Part shown: positions 20,701 to 32,935 of the stretch, one piece after another
Layout of the letters: the number at the start of each line of letters is the position of its first letter
How positions within the stretch are numbered: position 1 is the stretch's first letter
From: Welwitschia mirabilis
Taxonomy: Eukaryota > Gnetophyta > Gnetopsida > Welwitschiales
Length of the DNA: 41,752 nucleotides
Direction of reading: 5' to 3'
Assembly (NCBI GenBank): GCA_051453625.1
Contig: JBOZIK010000001.1
Location: 105,305,442 to 105,347,193, forward strand
Translations under genes and position numbers: made by a program
The notes under the pieces: generated by a model
Databases searched by the model: none
What the model saw: the letters and a program-made list of their open reading frames with translations, nothing else
What the model was told of the DNA's origin: nothing

Positions 20701-21322
20701 TTATGGAAATTCATAGCCATAATTTTAAGACATAAAAATAATAAGAATAATATGATAAGATTTAATCACAAGCTATCAACTCATATCCATAAGTTTAAAA
20801 CACAATAATGACAAGAAAATCATGATAAGTTTTGACCATAAGCTATCAGTTCGTATAAAAAACAAATAACATCAAGACATTAAGTATAGAAGATGGATGA
20901 AGATAAGACTGGACTTATCTTTATCCAAAATCACACGATTTACATTCATCTTGCAAAAATAAAAACANNNNNNNNNNNNNNNNNNNNNNNNNNNNNNNNN
21001 NNNNNNNNNNNNNNNNNNNNNNNNNNNNNNNNNNNNNNNNNNNNNNNNNNNNNNNNNNNNNNNNNNNGATGAAGACAAGACTGGACTTATCTTTATCCAA
21101 AATCACATGATTTACATTCATCTTGCAAAAATACAAACATGATAATCTCAATAATAGAATGCATATAAAGAAGGGTCAACAAGAAAGCAAAGAAGAATAA
21201 AGCCATATCTAGATTAAAATGAAGATTTAAAACTCCTAAAGGTTTGAAGGCTTATCCAAGCTCTAAGGTTCGATAGTAAAGGCTTCTGCAAAAAGGAAAG
21301 TAAGGAAAAATAAGGAAGAGGG

Positions 21323-21335
21323 TCCTATTTATAAC
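21323..21335 (-). promoter_or_regulatory. TATA box of E4 3' LTR
   Basis: On the minus strand AGTTATAAATAGGACC, a good plant TATA box. The same element is at 29732-29745 in the partner LTR. Transcription would run leftward. Confidence 0.65.
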
Positions 21336-22006
21336 TAAGGTTTAGTGGAATGTGAAGGGTCACAAGAATATGAAGAGAAAACATTATAAAGAAGGGTGAT
21401 TGAGGTGGTGAAGGTTACATAATGTCTCATAAAGGCTTGCTTAGCCACTAGGTACTTTAATAATATAAAAATAATACTTTATATTCCATCACATTTAATC
21501 ATAATAATGAAAATAATAGGCCTCGATAATTAACATTTAATCATGCATAAATTCTAGAAAGGTGTAAAAATAATAAAAGAAAATGAAAACATCACTACTA
21601 TAAGAACATTCTTGAAGATTATGAAGTAATATTTTCATCTTTATAAGACAAAAGAAATTCAAAGCACAATCCTTAATATAATATCACCTTAATAACATAA
21701 CATCTATTTTAATTAGAGATTTAAAAATAAAGGATGGTGTAATAATTTCATAATTGAAAATAATATCAATGCAATTCATTAATTTATCCCCTATCAAAAC
21801 TACTAACTTTGATATTCAAGATTATAATTACTAAAGATTATAATAAAATAATATTATAGCTAATATAACATGAATAATTTTTAAGCACAAAATTTTCTAT
21901 GATATAAATACAAATAACTACATTAGCATATAGACTCTATAATAATAAAATTATTTTAATTTAATCTTTAAGTAAATCTTTAGATCTTAAAATTTTGGAC
22001 GTGACA

Positions 22007-22020
22007 TTTCTCCAACCCTT
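22007..22020 (-). other. E4 polypurine tract
   Basis: On the minus strand AAGGGTTGGAGAAA lies directly before the TGTCACGTCC LTR start. This is the plus-strand primer site pattern of Tekay/Del-type elements. Confidence 0.75.
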
Positions 22021-22200
22021 AAAAAGTTTTATCCTTGAAACTTAAATAAGAAATATTACTTATCCTCTACAATACATCTATCTCATATTTCCAAGTAGCT
22101 TTTGCTTCTATCTCTTCTAATCATTTTACTTACAAAGTTGAATTTATCTTCCTTTAACCAAAACTTGAAATTGTTAATCTTCAAATGTATGGTTTAGTTA
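22021..22200 (-). pseudogene. pol: E4 pol C-terminus (chromodomain remnant)
   Basis: Read on the minus strand, about 100-155 bp before the LTR, the sequence gives LEEIEAKATWKYEIDVL, which matches the chromodomain-end pattern VKVLWxxxxxEEATWExExxM of Tekay/Del chromoviruses. Just before it is L-stop-V-K-stop, with TGA in place of the conserved Trp. The following YLSFKDKTF matches the usual short KFRGRNF-like tail. In intact chromoviruses this domain directs the integrase to heterochromatin. Together with the primer-binding site and polypurine tract it fixes both the lineage and the orientation of E4. Confidence 0.7.
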
Positions 22201-25200
22201 AATAAGGTGGAATGTTGTCCACAAACTTGTTAATCAGTTATAATAAAGGATGGTACTCTCATGGATATAAGGTTTTCATACTATACATGCTTCTATCAAG
22301 TTTATTTCACATTTGTGTATTGATAACAAAACCTAAATATGATTTAAGAAGACATCAAAAACCCTTATCAATTCTTTTTCTAATTTCTTCATAAAATAAT
22401 ATTAAGAATAACCTTACATTAAGTGCATAAATCTCTCTAACTAAATGTGTGTGTAAGAATTATTACATTAGAGGTAATTTTCCATGCAAAATGTAATTTC
22501 TAAAACTTAAAAGCTAAAAGAGTTACTTATTTCTTTAATTTTTTTCCCTGCGAAAATGCAAGTCACTATTAAGATTTAAAAGTAACATAAAATAAAAATT
22601 ATGAGATGATTAGAGAGTGTATATCATAGGCAAAATAAACTAAATGTGATGAATGTGGAACATAATTAAAAGGGATTCTAATCATAAAACTATATCACCA
22701 TAATAAAACTTAATCTTAGGTCTTAAGCTATAGGTGGAAAAAGATACATGCATTGCTCATTTAAATGTATTTGGTTTGAATATAGAAATTTTATGGCTAA
22801 GATATACTTCTACTAAATTCTTATGTTCAAGTACTGAGAAAAGTCTATGTTGTTGGCCAACTGGTTAACATTGATCTTCAATCATAGATTCTATGCTCTA
22901 CATTAAGAAAGAGAGCATAGAAATCTTTATTTAGTCATATGAGTAATCTTTGATAAATTAATAATAACATCACATAGTTCAAAGTGGGTTTAGATCAATC
23001 ATTTAGGCTTAACCAGCTTTAGATTAAGTAGTTCATATAATAAAGTCCTAAATATAATCAGGGATATTCTTTAATGCAACTAAGAAAGGGATTAGCATTT
23101 CATAAATTTAGTGTTAGTTCTAACTTATAATAGGATTATTATATTAGAATGAAAAGGAATTATTTAAGAATTTGAAAATTTCAAGAATAAAGAACAATTA
23201 GATAACCAATAATAAAGAAATCAAAGAATTTTAAAATAGTAAACAATATTTATGCTCAAAAAGCATAGCTGGTTTAGAATCTAGTGCGATTTACAGGATT
23301 TAAAATTCTAAAAGAGCATTTTAAATCTAAGAAGGTTGTGCTGAAACTAAAGAAAAGCAAGGAAGCAATAGATTTAGAGGGAAAAAAAGATTGAGTTTCA
23401 TATCTTCATTTCTTCAAAAATTCTTAGAAATTCAAGCATTATAATGTTTAATCCTATAGTACAAGATGCTTTTGAACTTGTTATTTATAGAATATTGATT
23501 ATGATGGATGTATCAAATATCTCCATAAAAGGAAAAGAAATTCTAGTTTAATCTGTAAGCGACATCCCATTCATTTGACAAAATTTACAACTTGTAATGG
23601 TGAGGGCCTTTAAATTTCTCTTAGTTTGTTTAACAATAGTGATTACATTTAAGAAGAAGATATAAATGAGATACTCCCAAGGAAATTCAACTAACATAAT
23701 CTTCTAATGACTTGCAAAGTAAAGTGAGTAAAATTAATTATGAAGAAGAAAAGCAATGAAGAGATGAACCAAAAGTTGGGAAAGAAGGTATGCATGCATC
23801 CTACAAGAGGCAAAAGAGATAGAATATAAGAATTACAGAAGAGAATCTTTGGTGATGTTGAAAAAAGATGTGTGCTCTACATGTGGTGAGGTGAGGTAGT
23901 TAGGTTGGAATAGGAAAAGGTAATTATATTCTATTTCTAGGCTATAAAATAGAGAAATCACTGGTAAAGAATCGTCTCTATCTATGTTTGCTTTTGCTCA
24001 TTTTAGCACTCAAGTAACAAAATGCAGTGCATTATGTGTAATATCTATGCTTTGGATTCTTTTCCATGATCTTTTATTAAAAGGAATCTCATAAAATAAT
24101 TGACTTCTTCACTTGCATGCTACTATAGATCTAAAGCAGAAATGTAAGAGTGGGTCATACCGATATGCATCATGCACTAAAAACTAAAATTAATAAGGAG
24201 TGCTTTCACTCTATTTAATCAAGTGTTTTTAGGCTCTTAATAATCATGAAAAGCCTAGTATTAAGATTGTAGAGGTCAAGGATAACTTTTATACTAAAAT
24301 TTCCATAAGGTTCTTTAATTTTTACTTTCACATTTAACTGGAAGGAACTTTTACCATCTTAAAGTTTAGTCCTTATTATGGCCAATGCATAAATAAGACT
24401 CTACTTTAGTCTTCCAACCTTACACATCATTTTCATTACAAAAACATCATTCTCACTATTAATCTTACATACAGCTTACAGTATTACTTTTACATCATAT
24501 TCATAAAGCCACATCATATTCAGAAAGTTAAGCGTCATCATTATCACTATCATCATAATGAGATACTAGTTCCTAAGTGAAGGCAAAAAAATTCTTCTTT
24601 AAATAAGAGTTGTACCATAACATGAAATATTTTTTAATATAATGAATAATATGATTGAATTTCATAACACCCATCCAAATGCACAACTGGCATCCATAGA
24701 TAATCCACTTAATGAAAAGCAATACAATAAGCACTAAAAGTTCTCTTTTCCCATGACAAACTAAATTAAACACTACTAAACCTTTCCTTCAACACTTAGC
24801 AATGATCCCTTCATCATATACAGTAATATCCTCTTAGAATAATATGGCATCATTACAAATGCTCATGTCATGATGATGGCTCCCATCCTATAGAACACAC
24901 CTTAACTACTACACAAGCAGATCATATAATTATTATTAGACACTACACACATAGTCTTCTTTTTCCTTTACTATAGTAGATGTGAATGCTAGAGAGGGTG
25001 GTAAAGGCATACAAAAATAAGATTAAAACATTAGAACATTAGATAAAAAAGAAGAAGAGATGAAGAATGTTCTACTATGACCTCCTTAATTGAATTATAA
25101 TAATTTTTTTTTAAAATTCCATCCTAAGTTTTGCTTTAGATACTCATAGTTCTTATCTATGAGGTTTGAAAAGTTTTTCTCAATTGCATCATAAATCTTT

Positions 25201-27988
25201 GAATAATAAATGTTTATTCAAAGAGGAAAGGTATAAAATACACAATACACTTAAGCATAACTGATTCTACTGGTACCTCATCACAGTGGAAACTGTAAAA
25301 TAATTCTTAAGAATCGCTTGACTACCAACTCTACCTTCACTAATATAACCATCTTTGCTATGTTCGATATCCTTAATAATTGTAAGATATCGATTCAATT
25401 TTTTTTCTTTAGAAGTTATCAAAATAGGATCTTCTAACTCATAACAATTTCCATTAAGTTTCAAAGCAACATAATGTTTTTTCTCATAGTATCCTCTAAA
25501 CCATTGATTTAATGTTTGATGAACATATCTAAACCTAAGTATTCTCTGACATTTCATTTGTAAAGTAGGTATCCACATCACCGTTGTTGGCATTTTCAGC
25601 ATTATTATCATACCTATAAGGATGCTTTACATGAATCACTACATTCATTATTTCTTTTTATAATTTTTAATTAATTATTTATCACTCATATGCCTCTTTT
25701 CTTTCTAATACTTATCCCTGTGCTTCCACCTCCTCCCTCTTTCTGCATCTCCTTCTTTAATATTTTCATTTATTATTTTCATCTTAAGTAAATGGCCATT
25801 ACTCCCTTCAATCTAAATGCATTCGTATTTTAAACCACATGCTATATGAATAATATGAAAAAATAATACAATCATGGCTAAATTTTATTTCACACATTAA
25901 CACTCCCTCTGCATTCTCTTTAGCAAATCATTGTTTGTAAAAATTCTTTTAAAATTTCTCCTTTGAATGTATTAAGCAAAATATTTGACTATTTAGTTCT
26001 TTATTTATTCAGAATTGTATTATGATGATTAAAGGGTTTTACATTGAAGGCTATGTTTTACCTTATTTTCCTTGTCTGTTAATTTTAGTCTACCCAAAGC
26101 CATTTTTTTAATCTATGGAATCATACTTATAAATTTCTTTACATATTTGAATTTATAGATGAATAAAGGAATCCTCTTAAGGAAGAATTAGTAATATAAT
26201 AATCTAATATACTGATATTTGGAAATTTACCTCTTGAATCTTAAATCTCTTTTCAAAATTATTTAATAATAACAGAAACTCTAAAGAAACTAAAGAAATC
26301 TAAACATCTACTGAAAGTGAATTGAAAAATGCTTGATCTCTAATCCCGGAAGCTTGGAATCAATGATATTTTCAAATGAAATTATTCAATGAAGCCCATC
26401 AATTTCTCTTCTTTAATTTAAAGAAATACATAGAATAGATCTTTGGCATTATCCATTTCCTCTTCTTATATGTGTTCAATAACCGATTTATGAGATTCAA
26501 CAAACTAAACTAGAACATATGAGATAGATCAATGGAATCATGACATATTAAAATCAAATCCTAATGTTTCTTTGCATTTGAATGATTTTGTATTATTTTG
26601 CTTGATCTTTAAAATTATCCATTCCCTCTTATTATGTGTGTTTAATAGCCGATTTACGAGATTCAGCAAACTAAACTAGAACATATGAAATAGATTAATG
26701 GAATCATGACATTATGAAATCAAACCCTAATGTTTCTTTACATATGAATGCTTTTGTATTATTTTTCTTGATGTTAATGCCTCATGAATTTCATTTGAAA
26801 GAAACATTCATACCCATGACTTTCACTTATTGATAGGACAACTTAATGTTATTACATTCTCAAAACTGACACCAATTCATAAAACAAAGGGTAAAGAATT
26901 GGCATATACAAATCCTAGTTTCTACATTTATATAAGTTTAAATGGCACAAAATGCATCATATTTCTCTAATACTATAGACATCTTGTTCAAGCCTCTTCT
27001 TCCTATACAACACCTTATAGATGCACAATAACCCTTATCTTACCAATGGTAGCTGTATCCTCAATCCTTTATTCTTTAAATTTGGTGTGGTAGCCATCTA
27101 TCCTGGGCTAGAAAAATCCTTCCTAAACCCTGATGCATCCCTTGAGGTTCATCATATTTTTTACTTCTCAAATAAAAGAACCTTAGGATTAAAACTTGTA
27201 CATGGAAGAGTTGAAAATGATAAAGATCGGTATGGAGCAGATTAGAAATACAAGAAGATTTAAAATTGTAATACTCAACAAAAACAAACCCCTAATACTC
27301 TCTCATGGAAGATAAATATCGTGGATTTTTTTTCAAAATCCCTAAAGTTCATGCAATGATTACTGAAAGTGTAGTCTCTAAACTATTATGAAGGAGAAGA
27401 CTCCTAGGAGTAAAAGAACTCTAGAACGATGGTACCACTAAGGTCTAAGACTTATGAAGCCCTTCTTTCATAACTTCTTCTTGAAATAATATGCACAAGT
27501 TTTTTTTTAATCTAAAGTTATACTTAAACCAAAAGAAACCAATACTTTCCTAATGCAAAATAAAGGGTAACTTGTATTAGAAAAAGCTTTTATTATTCGT
27601 TTGAAATCCATGTTATTGTTTCTTTCATAGTTAACTAACCATCTAGTAAATAAACCAAGGTCAAGATTATATTATTTTGTTATTGCACTAACGTTAGTTG
27701 ATTCTAATTCCTCTTCTGTTTTCCTTTCAGGCATTAATAATCTAAGCAATCTATCCATCCAAAAAGAAGAAAAAATAATTATAATAACTTTAGTACATAA
27801 ATTTGTTGATAGCTACTTACCAATTATCATTCTAATTAAGCCAAAAAATGAAGTTATTTGAGAGATATCTAATAGATTAAAAAAGTAATTTTAATGTGAA
27901 AAGAACTATTTAAATGTTAGTAAAAGCAACCATAGATAGGCATATCACTAACTTAGCATTATTTATGCCTTGTGAATTCATCAACCTT
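22201..27988 (-). other. E4 internal region, coding content not recognised
   Basis: About 5.8 kb between the chromodomain remnant and the primer-binding site, the right length for gag-pol of a Tekay/Del element. I could not recognise RT, RNase H or integrase motifs on the minus strand, so it is either very decayed or replaced. A 114-codon minus-strand stretch (25267-25611) has no motif I know. A possible gag start is ATG at 27734 (minus), about 250 bp after the primer site, reading MPERKTEEELESTN before a stop. A hairpin lies at 22890-22921 and a 166-bp tandem duplication at 26438-26769. Plus-strand TATA-like CTATAAAATAGAG near 23941 could mark a nested LTR but I cannot define its ends. Confidence 0.45.
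26438..26769 (+). repeat. 166-bp tandem duplication inside E4
   Basis: Two units, 26438-26603 and 26604-26769, share landmarks CCGATTTAYGAGATTCARC and AACTAAACTAGAACATATGA. They differ at scattered positions and no N gap lies between them, so this is a genuine sequence-level duplication. Confidence 0.85.
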
Positions 27989-28001
27989 GGCCTTGATACC
28001 A
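27989..28001 (-). other. E4 primer-binding site (initiator-Met tRNA type)
   Basis: On the minus strand TGGTATCAAGGCC follows the LTR end ATTACA after the spacer TTC. Plant chromoviruses use TGGTATCAGAGC, complementary to the 3' end of initiator Met tRNA; here two or three positions differ. Confidence 0.75.
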
Positions 28002-28045
28002 GAATGTAATATCCCAAATTTCTATAGTTGAAAATCTTAAAACTG

Positions 28046-28068
28046 ATGCTTTGATACCAAAATGTAAT
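28046..28068 (-). repeat. Second primer-site/LTR-end copy inside E4 5' LTR
   Basis: Plus strand GCTTTGATACCAAAATGTAAT repeats the layout of 27990-28010 (CCTTGATACCAGAATGTAAT) 58 bp farther in: primer-site core, 3-nt spacer, then TGTAAT. One of the two is a duplicate of the LTR-end/primer-site junction. Confidence 0.7.
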
Positions 28069-28213
28069 TATCATATTTCTTACTTTTAATTTATAAACAT
28101 TACAAACATTACTTCAAGCCTAATCATGTTGGATTTTAAATCTTTTTGAGAGGATGAGAGAAACAAATGTCCTTTTCTTAAAAATTTATTATTAATAAAT
28201 GAACATAAATTTT

Positions 28214-28395
28214 GTATTCAAGGCATATCATTCTATATTCATAAATAGACTAAANNNNNNNNNNNNNNNNNNNNNNNNNNNNNNNNNNNNNNNNNNNNNN
28301 NNNNNNNNNNNNNNNNNNNNNNNNNNNNNNNNNNNNNNNNNNNNNNNNNNNNNNGTATTCAAGGCATATCATTCTATATTCATAAATAGACTAAA
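28214..28395 (+). repeat. 41-bp exact repeat flanking a 100-N gap
   Basis: 28214-28254 and 28355-28395 are identical, separated only by 100 N. An unmerged contig overlap. Confidence 0.9.
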
Positions 28396-29095
28396 AACTT
28401 TTACAAGAACTTTACAACAAAAGTTTAGAAATAAAAGGCCAATGCATACTTATTCAAAATAATTATTTCGAAAACTTACAATCACAAATTTCCATTTGAT
28501 GCCCCTTTAAGATAATATATATAGCCAAAGATTCAATATTTATGTTAACTGCCTTTAAGAAAAGTCTGAATAATATGTGCTAAAATCATCATAATTTATT
28601 ACAAGAAATTTCATGGGGAAATAATCATTATNNNNNNNNNNNACAAAATGTAGCATCTGAGTAGACTTCATAAAACACAATCACACATATGAGAAAATGG
28701 AATTTAATTCTCAATACTTCCAAGAAAACAATATTCCAGAAAAGTATATCATGATCTTAAGATATTAGTCATATAACACCAAGTATTTTAATGAAGGAAT
28801 ACAAGATTATTAAACAAAATTTTCCAACAATACTAGATCAATAATCCTCCATGTTCTTAGGCCCACTTTAGCATTTATAATCTAGAATTTTCACCTGTTA
28901 CACAAANNNNNNNNNNNNNNNNNNNNNNNNNNNNNNNNNNNNNNNNNNNNNNNNNNNNNNNNNNNNNNNNNNNNNNNNNNNNNNNNNNNNNNNNNNNNNN
29001 NNNNNNNNNNNNNNNNNNNNNNNNNNNNNNNNNNNNNNNNNNNNNNNNNNNNNNNNNNNNNNNNNNNNNNNNNNNNNNNNNNNNNNNNNATCTCA

Positions 29096-29260
29096 ATTAC
29101 TTCACTATCTTGTTTAGCAATCTATAAAGCCCACTGCCTCATTTAGTGATCTGTGGTAATTCTAATATTCCCATTGCCTCATTCAGCGATCTATGGTATT
29201 CTCACTTCACTTCTTTATTAGGTGATCTATGAAGCCACTGTCTAATTTAGTAACCTGTAA
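29096..29260 (-). repeat. Short tandem repeats in E4 5' LTR
   Basis: Four or five degenerate units based on TGCCTCATTTAGTGATCTGT, equivalent to 20452-20700 but with different spacing and no AT run. Confidence 0.75.
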
Positions 29261-29731
29261 AAATCCATAACCATAAATTCAAGACATAAAAATAAAAAGA
29301 ATAATATGATAAAATTTAACCACAAGCTACCAACTCATATCCATAAGTTTAAGATACCACAGTGACAAGAAAATTATGATAAATTTTAACCATAAGCTAT
29401 TAACGCATACTAAGAACAAATAATGTTAAGAATTTAAGTATGAAAGGTGGAGGACAATAAGACTTAAAATAATACTGGATTTATCTTTATCAAGCATCAC
29501 ACAATTTACATTCATCTTACAAGGATATAAACATGATAATCTCAATAATGGAATGCACATAAAGAAGGACCAATAAGGAAGCAAGAAAGAATAGAACCAT
29601 AATTAGATTAAAATAAAGATTCAAAAATCCTAAAGATTTCCAAGGATTGAAGGTTTGAAGGCTTATCTTAGCTCTAAGGTTCGATAGCGAAGGCTTCTCC
29701 AAAAACAAAAGTGAGGAAAAAGAAGGAAGAA

Positions 29732-29745
29732 GGTCCTATTTATAA
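29732..29745 (-). promoter_or_regulatory. TATA box of E4 5' LTR
   Basis: On the minus strand TTATAAATAGGACC, identical in its core to 21323-21335. Transcription of E4 would have started just to the left of it. Confidence 0.65.
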
Positions 29746-30410
29746 CTAAGATTTGATGATGAAGGGTCACAAGAATATAAAGACAAAACATCATAAACGA
29801 GGGTGTTTAAGGTGGTAGAAATTACATAGGTCTCATACATGCTTGCCTGGCCATCAAGGGCTTTAATAATATAAAAATATGATTTCTATTCCACCACATT
29901 TAATCATAATAATGAAAATAATAAGCTCCATAATTAACATTTAATCATGCATAAGTTCTAGAAAGGTGTAACAATAATAAAAGTAAATGAAATCATCACC
30001 ACTACGAGAACATTCTTGAAGATTATAAAGTAATATTTTAATCTTTATATGACAAAAGAAATTTAAAGCAAATCTCTAATATAACAGTACCTTAATAACA
30101 TAATATCTATATTAGTTGGAGATTCAAAAATAAAGGATAGTGAAATAATTTCATAATTGAAAATAATATTAATGCAATTCATTAATTTACCCACTTTTAA
30201 AACCACTAACTTTACCATTCAAGACTTTAATTACTAAGAATTATGATAAAATAATATTATAGATAATACAACATGAATAATTTTTTAAGTACAAAATTTT
30301 CTAAAATATAAGTACAAATAAATACATTAGCTTATATATTCTATAATGATAAAATTATTTTAATTTAGTTTTTAATCAAATCTTTGGATCTTAAAATTCT
30401 AGACATGACA

Positions 30411-32419
30411 GTAAATTAAAGGTAAAGATGAAAAAAATAATTTTATTAATTTAGTAACATTCTCTCTCTAACCATGGACTTTCATTACCAAGGAGGATGT
30501 TTTGGCTTGGGATTACCTTTAATATTATCTTTCTAAAAAGACCGAGTGATTAGAATAGGTTTGGTAAAGATTATAATCAACCTATATTTACTTATGCATC
30601 AACTATACCATTATTTTAACTTTTATGAAGAATTAGGGATGAGTATTACATCTTTTTCACAAGATCATATCCTTTGAACAAATAGTTATAACTTCCATTT
30701 CTTAATTAGTAAGGCTTTTATTATTAAATAATAACACATTAATTATTTAAATAATGCATCATTATTGACTTTAACAAGTAATACATTTATTTATAACAAT
30801 GTTATTAACTTTGAAAAATACATGACCATTTCCCTAAACATTAAGGATTCATGTCATGTGATATATACTACTTAATTAAGATTAATTTGGATACTAGTAA
30901 ATCTTTAAAAATCCGTGATCTTCAAATTTTCATCTATTAATAGTATTATGATGATCTAGTATGCTAGTGCTCGTTATGCATTTTTTATGAGAAAGAAATA
31001 GGAGATATATTTTTGTTTATAATCTTTATTAAGGATCCCTTGATTTTTCAAAGATTGTTGATGACTTTTAAGGATTTGAAATATTCTATTTAAATATTAT
31101 TCATTCTATTTAAGAGATAAATATACTTCATGTTAAAAATTTTATTAAAAGCTATTTTAAATGTTTCTATAATTTTCTATCTACTGTTACAATTCTATAT
31201 CTTATGTGTTTAATCTATGATCATAAGAATGGAAGATGTCATAACCTTTTAGGATTAGTAAATTATTGAATATTATTTGCATTCATTAGATTTATGTTTG
31301 AAAGAAGGTAATGAATGATTATTCTCCTTTAGCTATTCTTTATACAACTACTTATAGTTGGCTATTAGGAAAAGTTAATGATACTATTTTTTCTAGTTTG
31401 ATCATCCCTTTAAGATGACAATAAAATTTATCTTAAAGTTTATTAATATTATTAGTAATTCCTTAAGTACCTTTTAAAAGAAAACTTAGAAAGATGGAAA
31501 GACTAGAGTTTTTTATCTTCTTATTTCATGTTCTATTTGAAGAACTTATAAAAACTTTAGATTATTTAAATTCATTGGAGTACATGCATTTAAAATTTTG
31601 AAATTCATGAATACCACTCAAAAAGTAACAATAGATCTAAATTGTTTGATTTACATCCTTTTAGGTTTTCATAACCTATTCCCTCCATCCACCTAGGCCC
31701 CACTTCAAAACCTTAAACATGAAAAATAAATAAACAATCAATAAAGTAATTTACCAATTGGATAAATAATTTTTAGGAAATTACTTATTATGACATTTTT
31801 ATGTTTAATTAAAAAATTCTTTCTAGTTTGATACCACTATTATCGTTGATATAGTTTTTTAAGTTATATCTATTAAAGGTTTTTAGTACTTATCTTAATT
31901 TGGGCCTTACCTTGAAGAGTCCATCTTTTACCTTTAAAAAATTCTTCCATAAATATGATTAAAAATGTATGCCTTTCACATCTTCAAATGATTCCTAAAG
32001 GTTCAATTGGTTAAAAATCCTCAACCTGATGTTGATTTATTCCTAGATATTCTACATGAAATAATTTGATACTATATTATTATAAGATAATATGCATTAT
32101 TCTAGTTAATGAAAATTCAAGAGAAAATAGAAATATTAAGAGGCAATAATAGGTCATTATTGGTGAAGTACTAAATATTGAATGTAAGACTTATATCTCA
32201 AAGGCTTATTACAATTATCAAAGTGATATACAGATTTACATAAATAATATAATTTTGATAAAATAATGTCTATCTCTGCATAGATAAAAAGGAGTGCATT
32301 AACACTCTATATTAATAATGAATTTGTATTGACATTTATTAAACAACAATATTTTATCTTCAATTTGAAATCATATGATTAAATTAAATGTTCAGGTATT
32401 TAGATTTCAGAGATATCAC
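30411..32419. other. About 2 kb without recognisable feature
   Basis: AT-rich sequence to the right of the E4 LTR. No domain is seen on either strand. It lies downstream of the E6 integrase on the minus strand, so it may be that element's C-terminal and 3' region. Confidence 0.3.
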
Positions 32420-32935
32420 TAACTTGCTAAAGTTTTTTTAAATTTTTTATAATTATTCTATTCACATTTCCAACATGACCATTAGTTTAGTAATGATAAG
32501 CATTGATAATATAATTCTTAACTCAATGCATGATTAATAATTTTCTTAAACATTTAATTAACAAAATGGACTCCTTGGTTACTAATTAAAATTTACAAAA
32601 ATTCAACTTAAGTAATAATCATTGATTTCATAAAATCATAATTAATTTTAGCTTCTTTTTAATAAAAATAAACTTATTAAGAAAACATGGTCTCGTAGAA
32701 ATTAATTAGTACAAATACCTTATGATGGGAAGTTAGAAAATTTTTATATACATATGCTTGTAATATAAATAGATGAATAATTGAATGATTTAATATAGAC
32801 TTGGAAAATATGTTATTTATAAAAAGGTCTAATTCTAAGAACAAAAACTCCACATGTTTCATAACATACCTAATAGATGATAAGTCCATATGATGTGACA
32901 AGTAATATAATAAGTTTATCATAAGTCCCATTATA
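32420..32935 (-). pseudogene. pol: E6 integrase core remnant (Ty3/gypsy)
   Basis: On the minus strand KVFVLINFYETMF (about 32735-32695) fits the YILVAIDYFTKW segment. NYDFMKSMIIT and ISNQGVHFVN (about 32590-32555) fit the NIITRFGxP and ISDQGxHFVN motifs, with the catalytic Asp changed to Asn (codon 32580-32578). After a one-base frameshift near 32505 the frame gives NAYHY-stop-TNGHVGNVNRII (about 32500-32440), the AYHPQTNGQVE.VNR motif, with Glu replaced by Gly. No zinc-binding part, RT or LTR can be attached to it, so its lineage within Ty3/gypsy is open. The stops are TAA at places that fit Gln (CAA). Confidence 0.65.

Larger units (their letters stand above)
20154..22006 (-). repeat. E4 3' LTR (Tekay/Del-type), minus orientation
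   Basis: On the minus strand it begins TGTCACGTCC at 22006. It is collinear with 28802-30410, for example TTTTCCAACAATACTAGAT at 20170-20188 and 28819-28837. The two differ by many substitutions and small indels, which implies an old insertion. It has an AT microsatellite at 20540-20559, a 20-30 bp tandem repeat (20452-20700), a 56-N gap (20622-20677) and a 100-N gap (20968-21067) flanked by the same 72 bp (20896-20967 and 21068-21139, three mismatches). A TATA box lies at 21323-21335. The left end is lost in the N gap. Confidence 0.85.
19306..30410 (-). mobile_element. E4, Tekay/Del-type chromovirus, nested in E2
   Basis: Two LTRs in the same orientation, primer-binding site next to the 5' LTR, polypurine tract next to the 3' LTR, and a chromodomain end in between. 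Total length is about 11 kb as drawn. The divergence between the LTRs indicates an old insertion. Confidence 0.8.
28005..30410 (-). repeat. E4 5' LTR (Tekay/Del-type), minus orientation
   Basis: On the minus strand it starts TGTCATGTCT at 30410 and ends ATTACA at 28005, next to the primer-binding site. The right part (28802-30410) is collinear with 20154-22006. It contains gaps of 100 N (28255-28354, with an exact 41-bp repeat on both sides), 11 N (28632-28642) and 183 N (28907-29089), and a short tandem array at 29096-29260. Sequence GTAAA follows at 30411. The target-site duplication cannot be tested because the other end is in an N gap. Confidence 0.85.

Noticed and set aside
21262-21282. 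GGTTCGATA-like T-loop suggesting a tRNA gene (also near 29660)
   Set aside because: No acceptor, D or anticodon arm fits around it, and it recurs in the two LTR copies as ordinary LTR sequence.
22888-22924. Perfect 10-bp hairpin TCTATGCTCT/AGAGCATAGA with a 12-base loop
   Set aside because: One short hairpin in AT-rich DNA with no T-tract, gene or repeat context; not strong enough to call a terminator or other element.
23935-23960. Plus-strand CTATAAAATAGAG as the promoter of a solo LTR
   Set aside because: No TG...CA borders, target-site duplication or second copy could be found around it.
25267-25611. 114-codon minus-strand open frame as a possible host gene
   Set aside because: No recognised motif, located inside E4, no sister copy. 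Kept only as part of the E4 interior.
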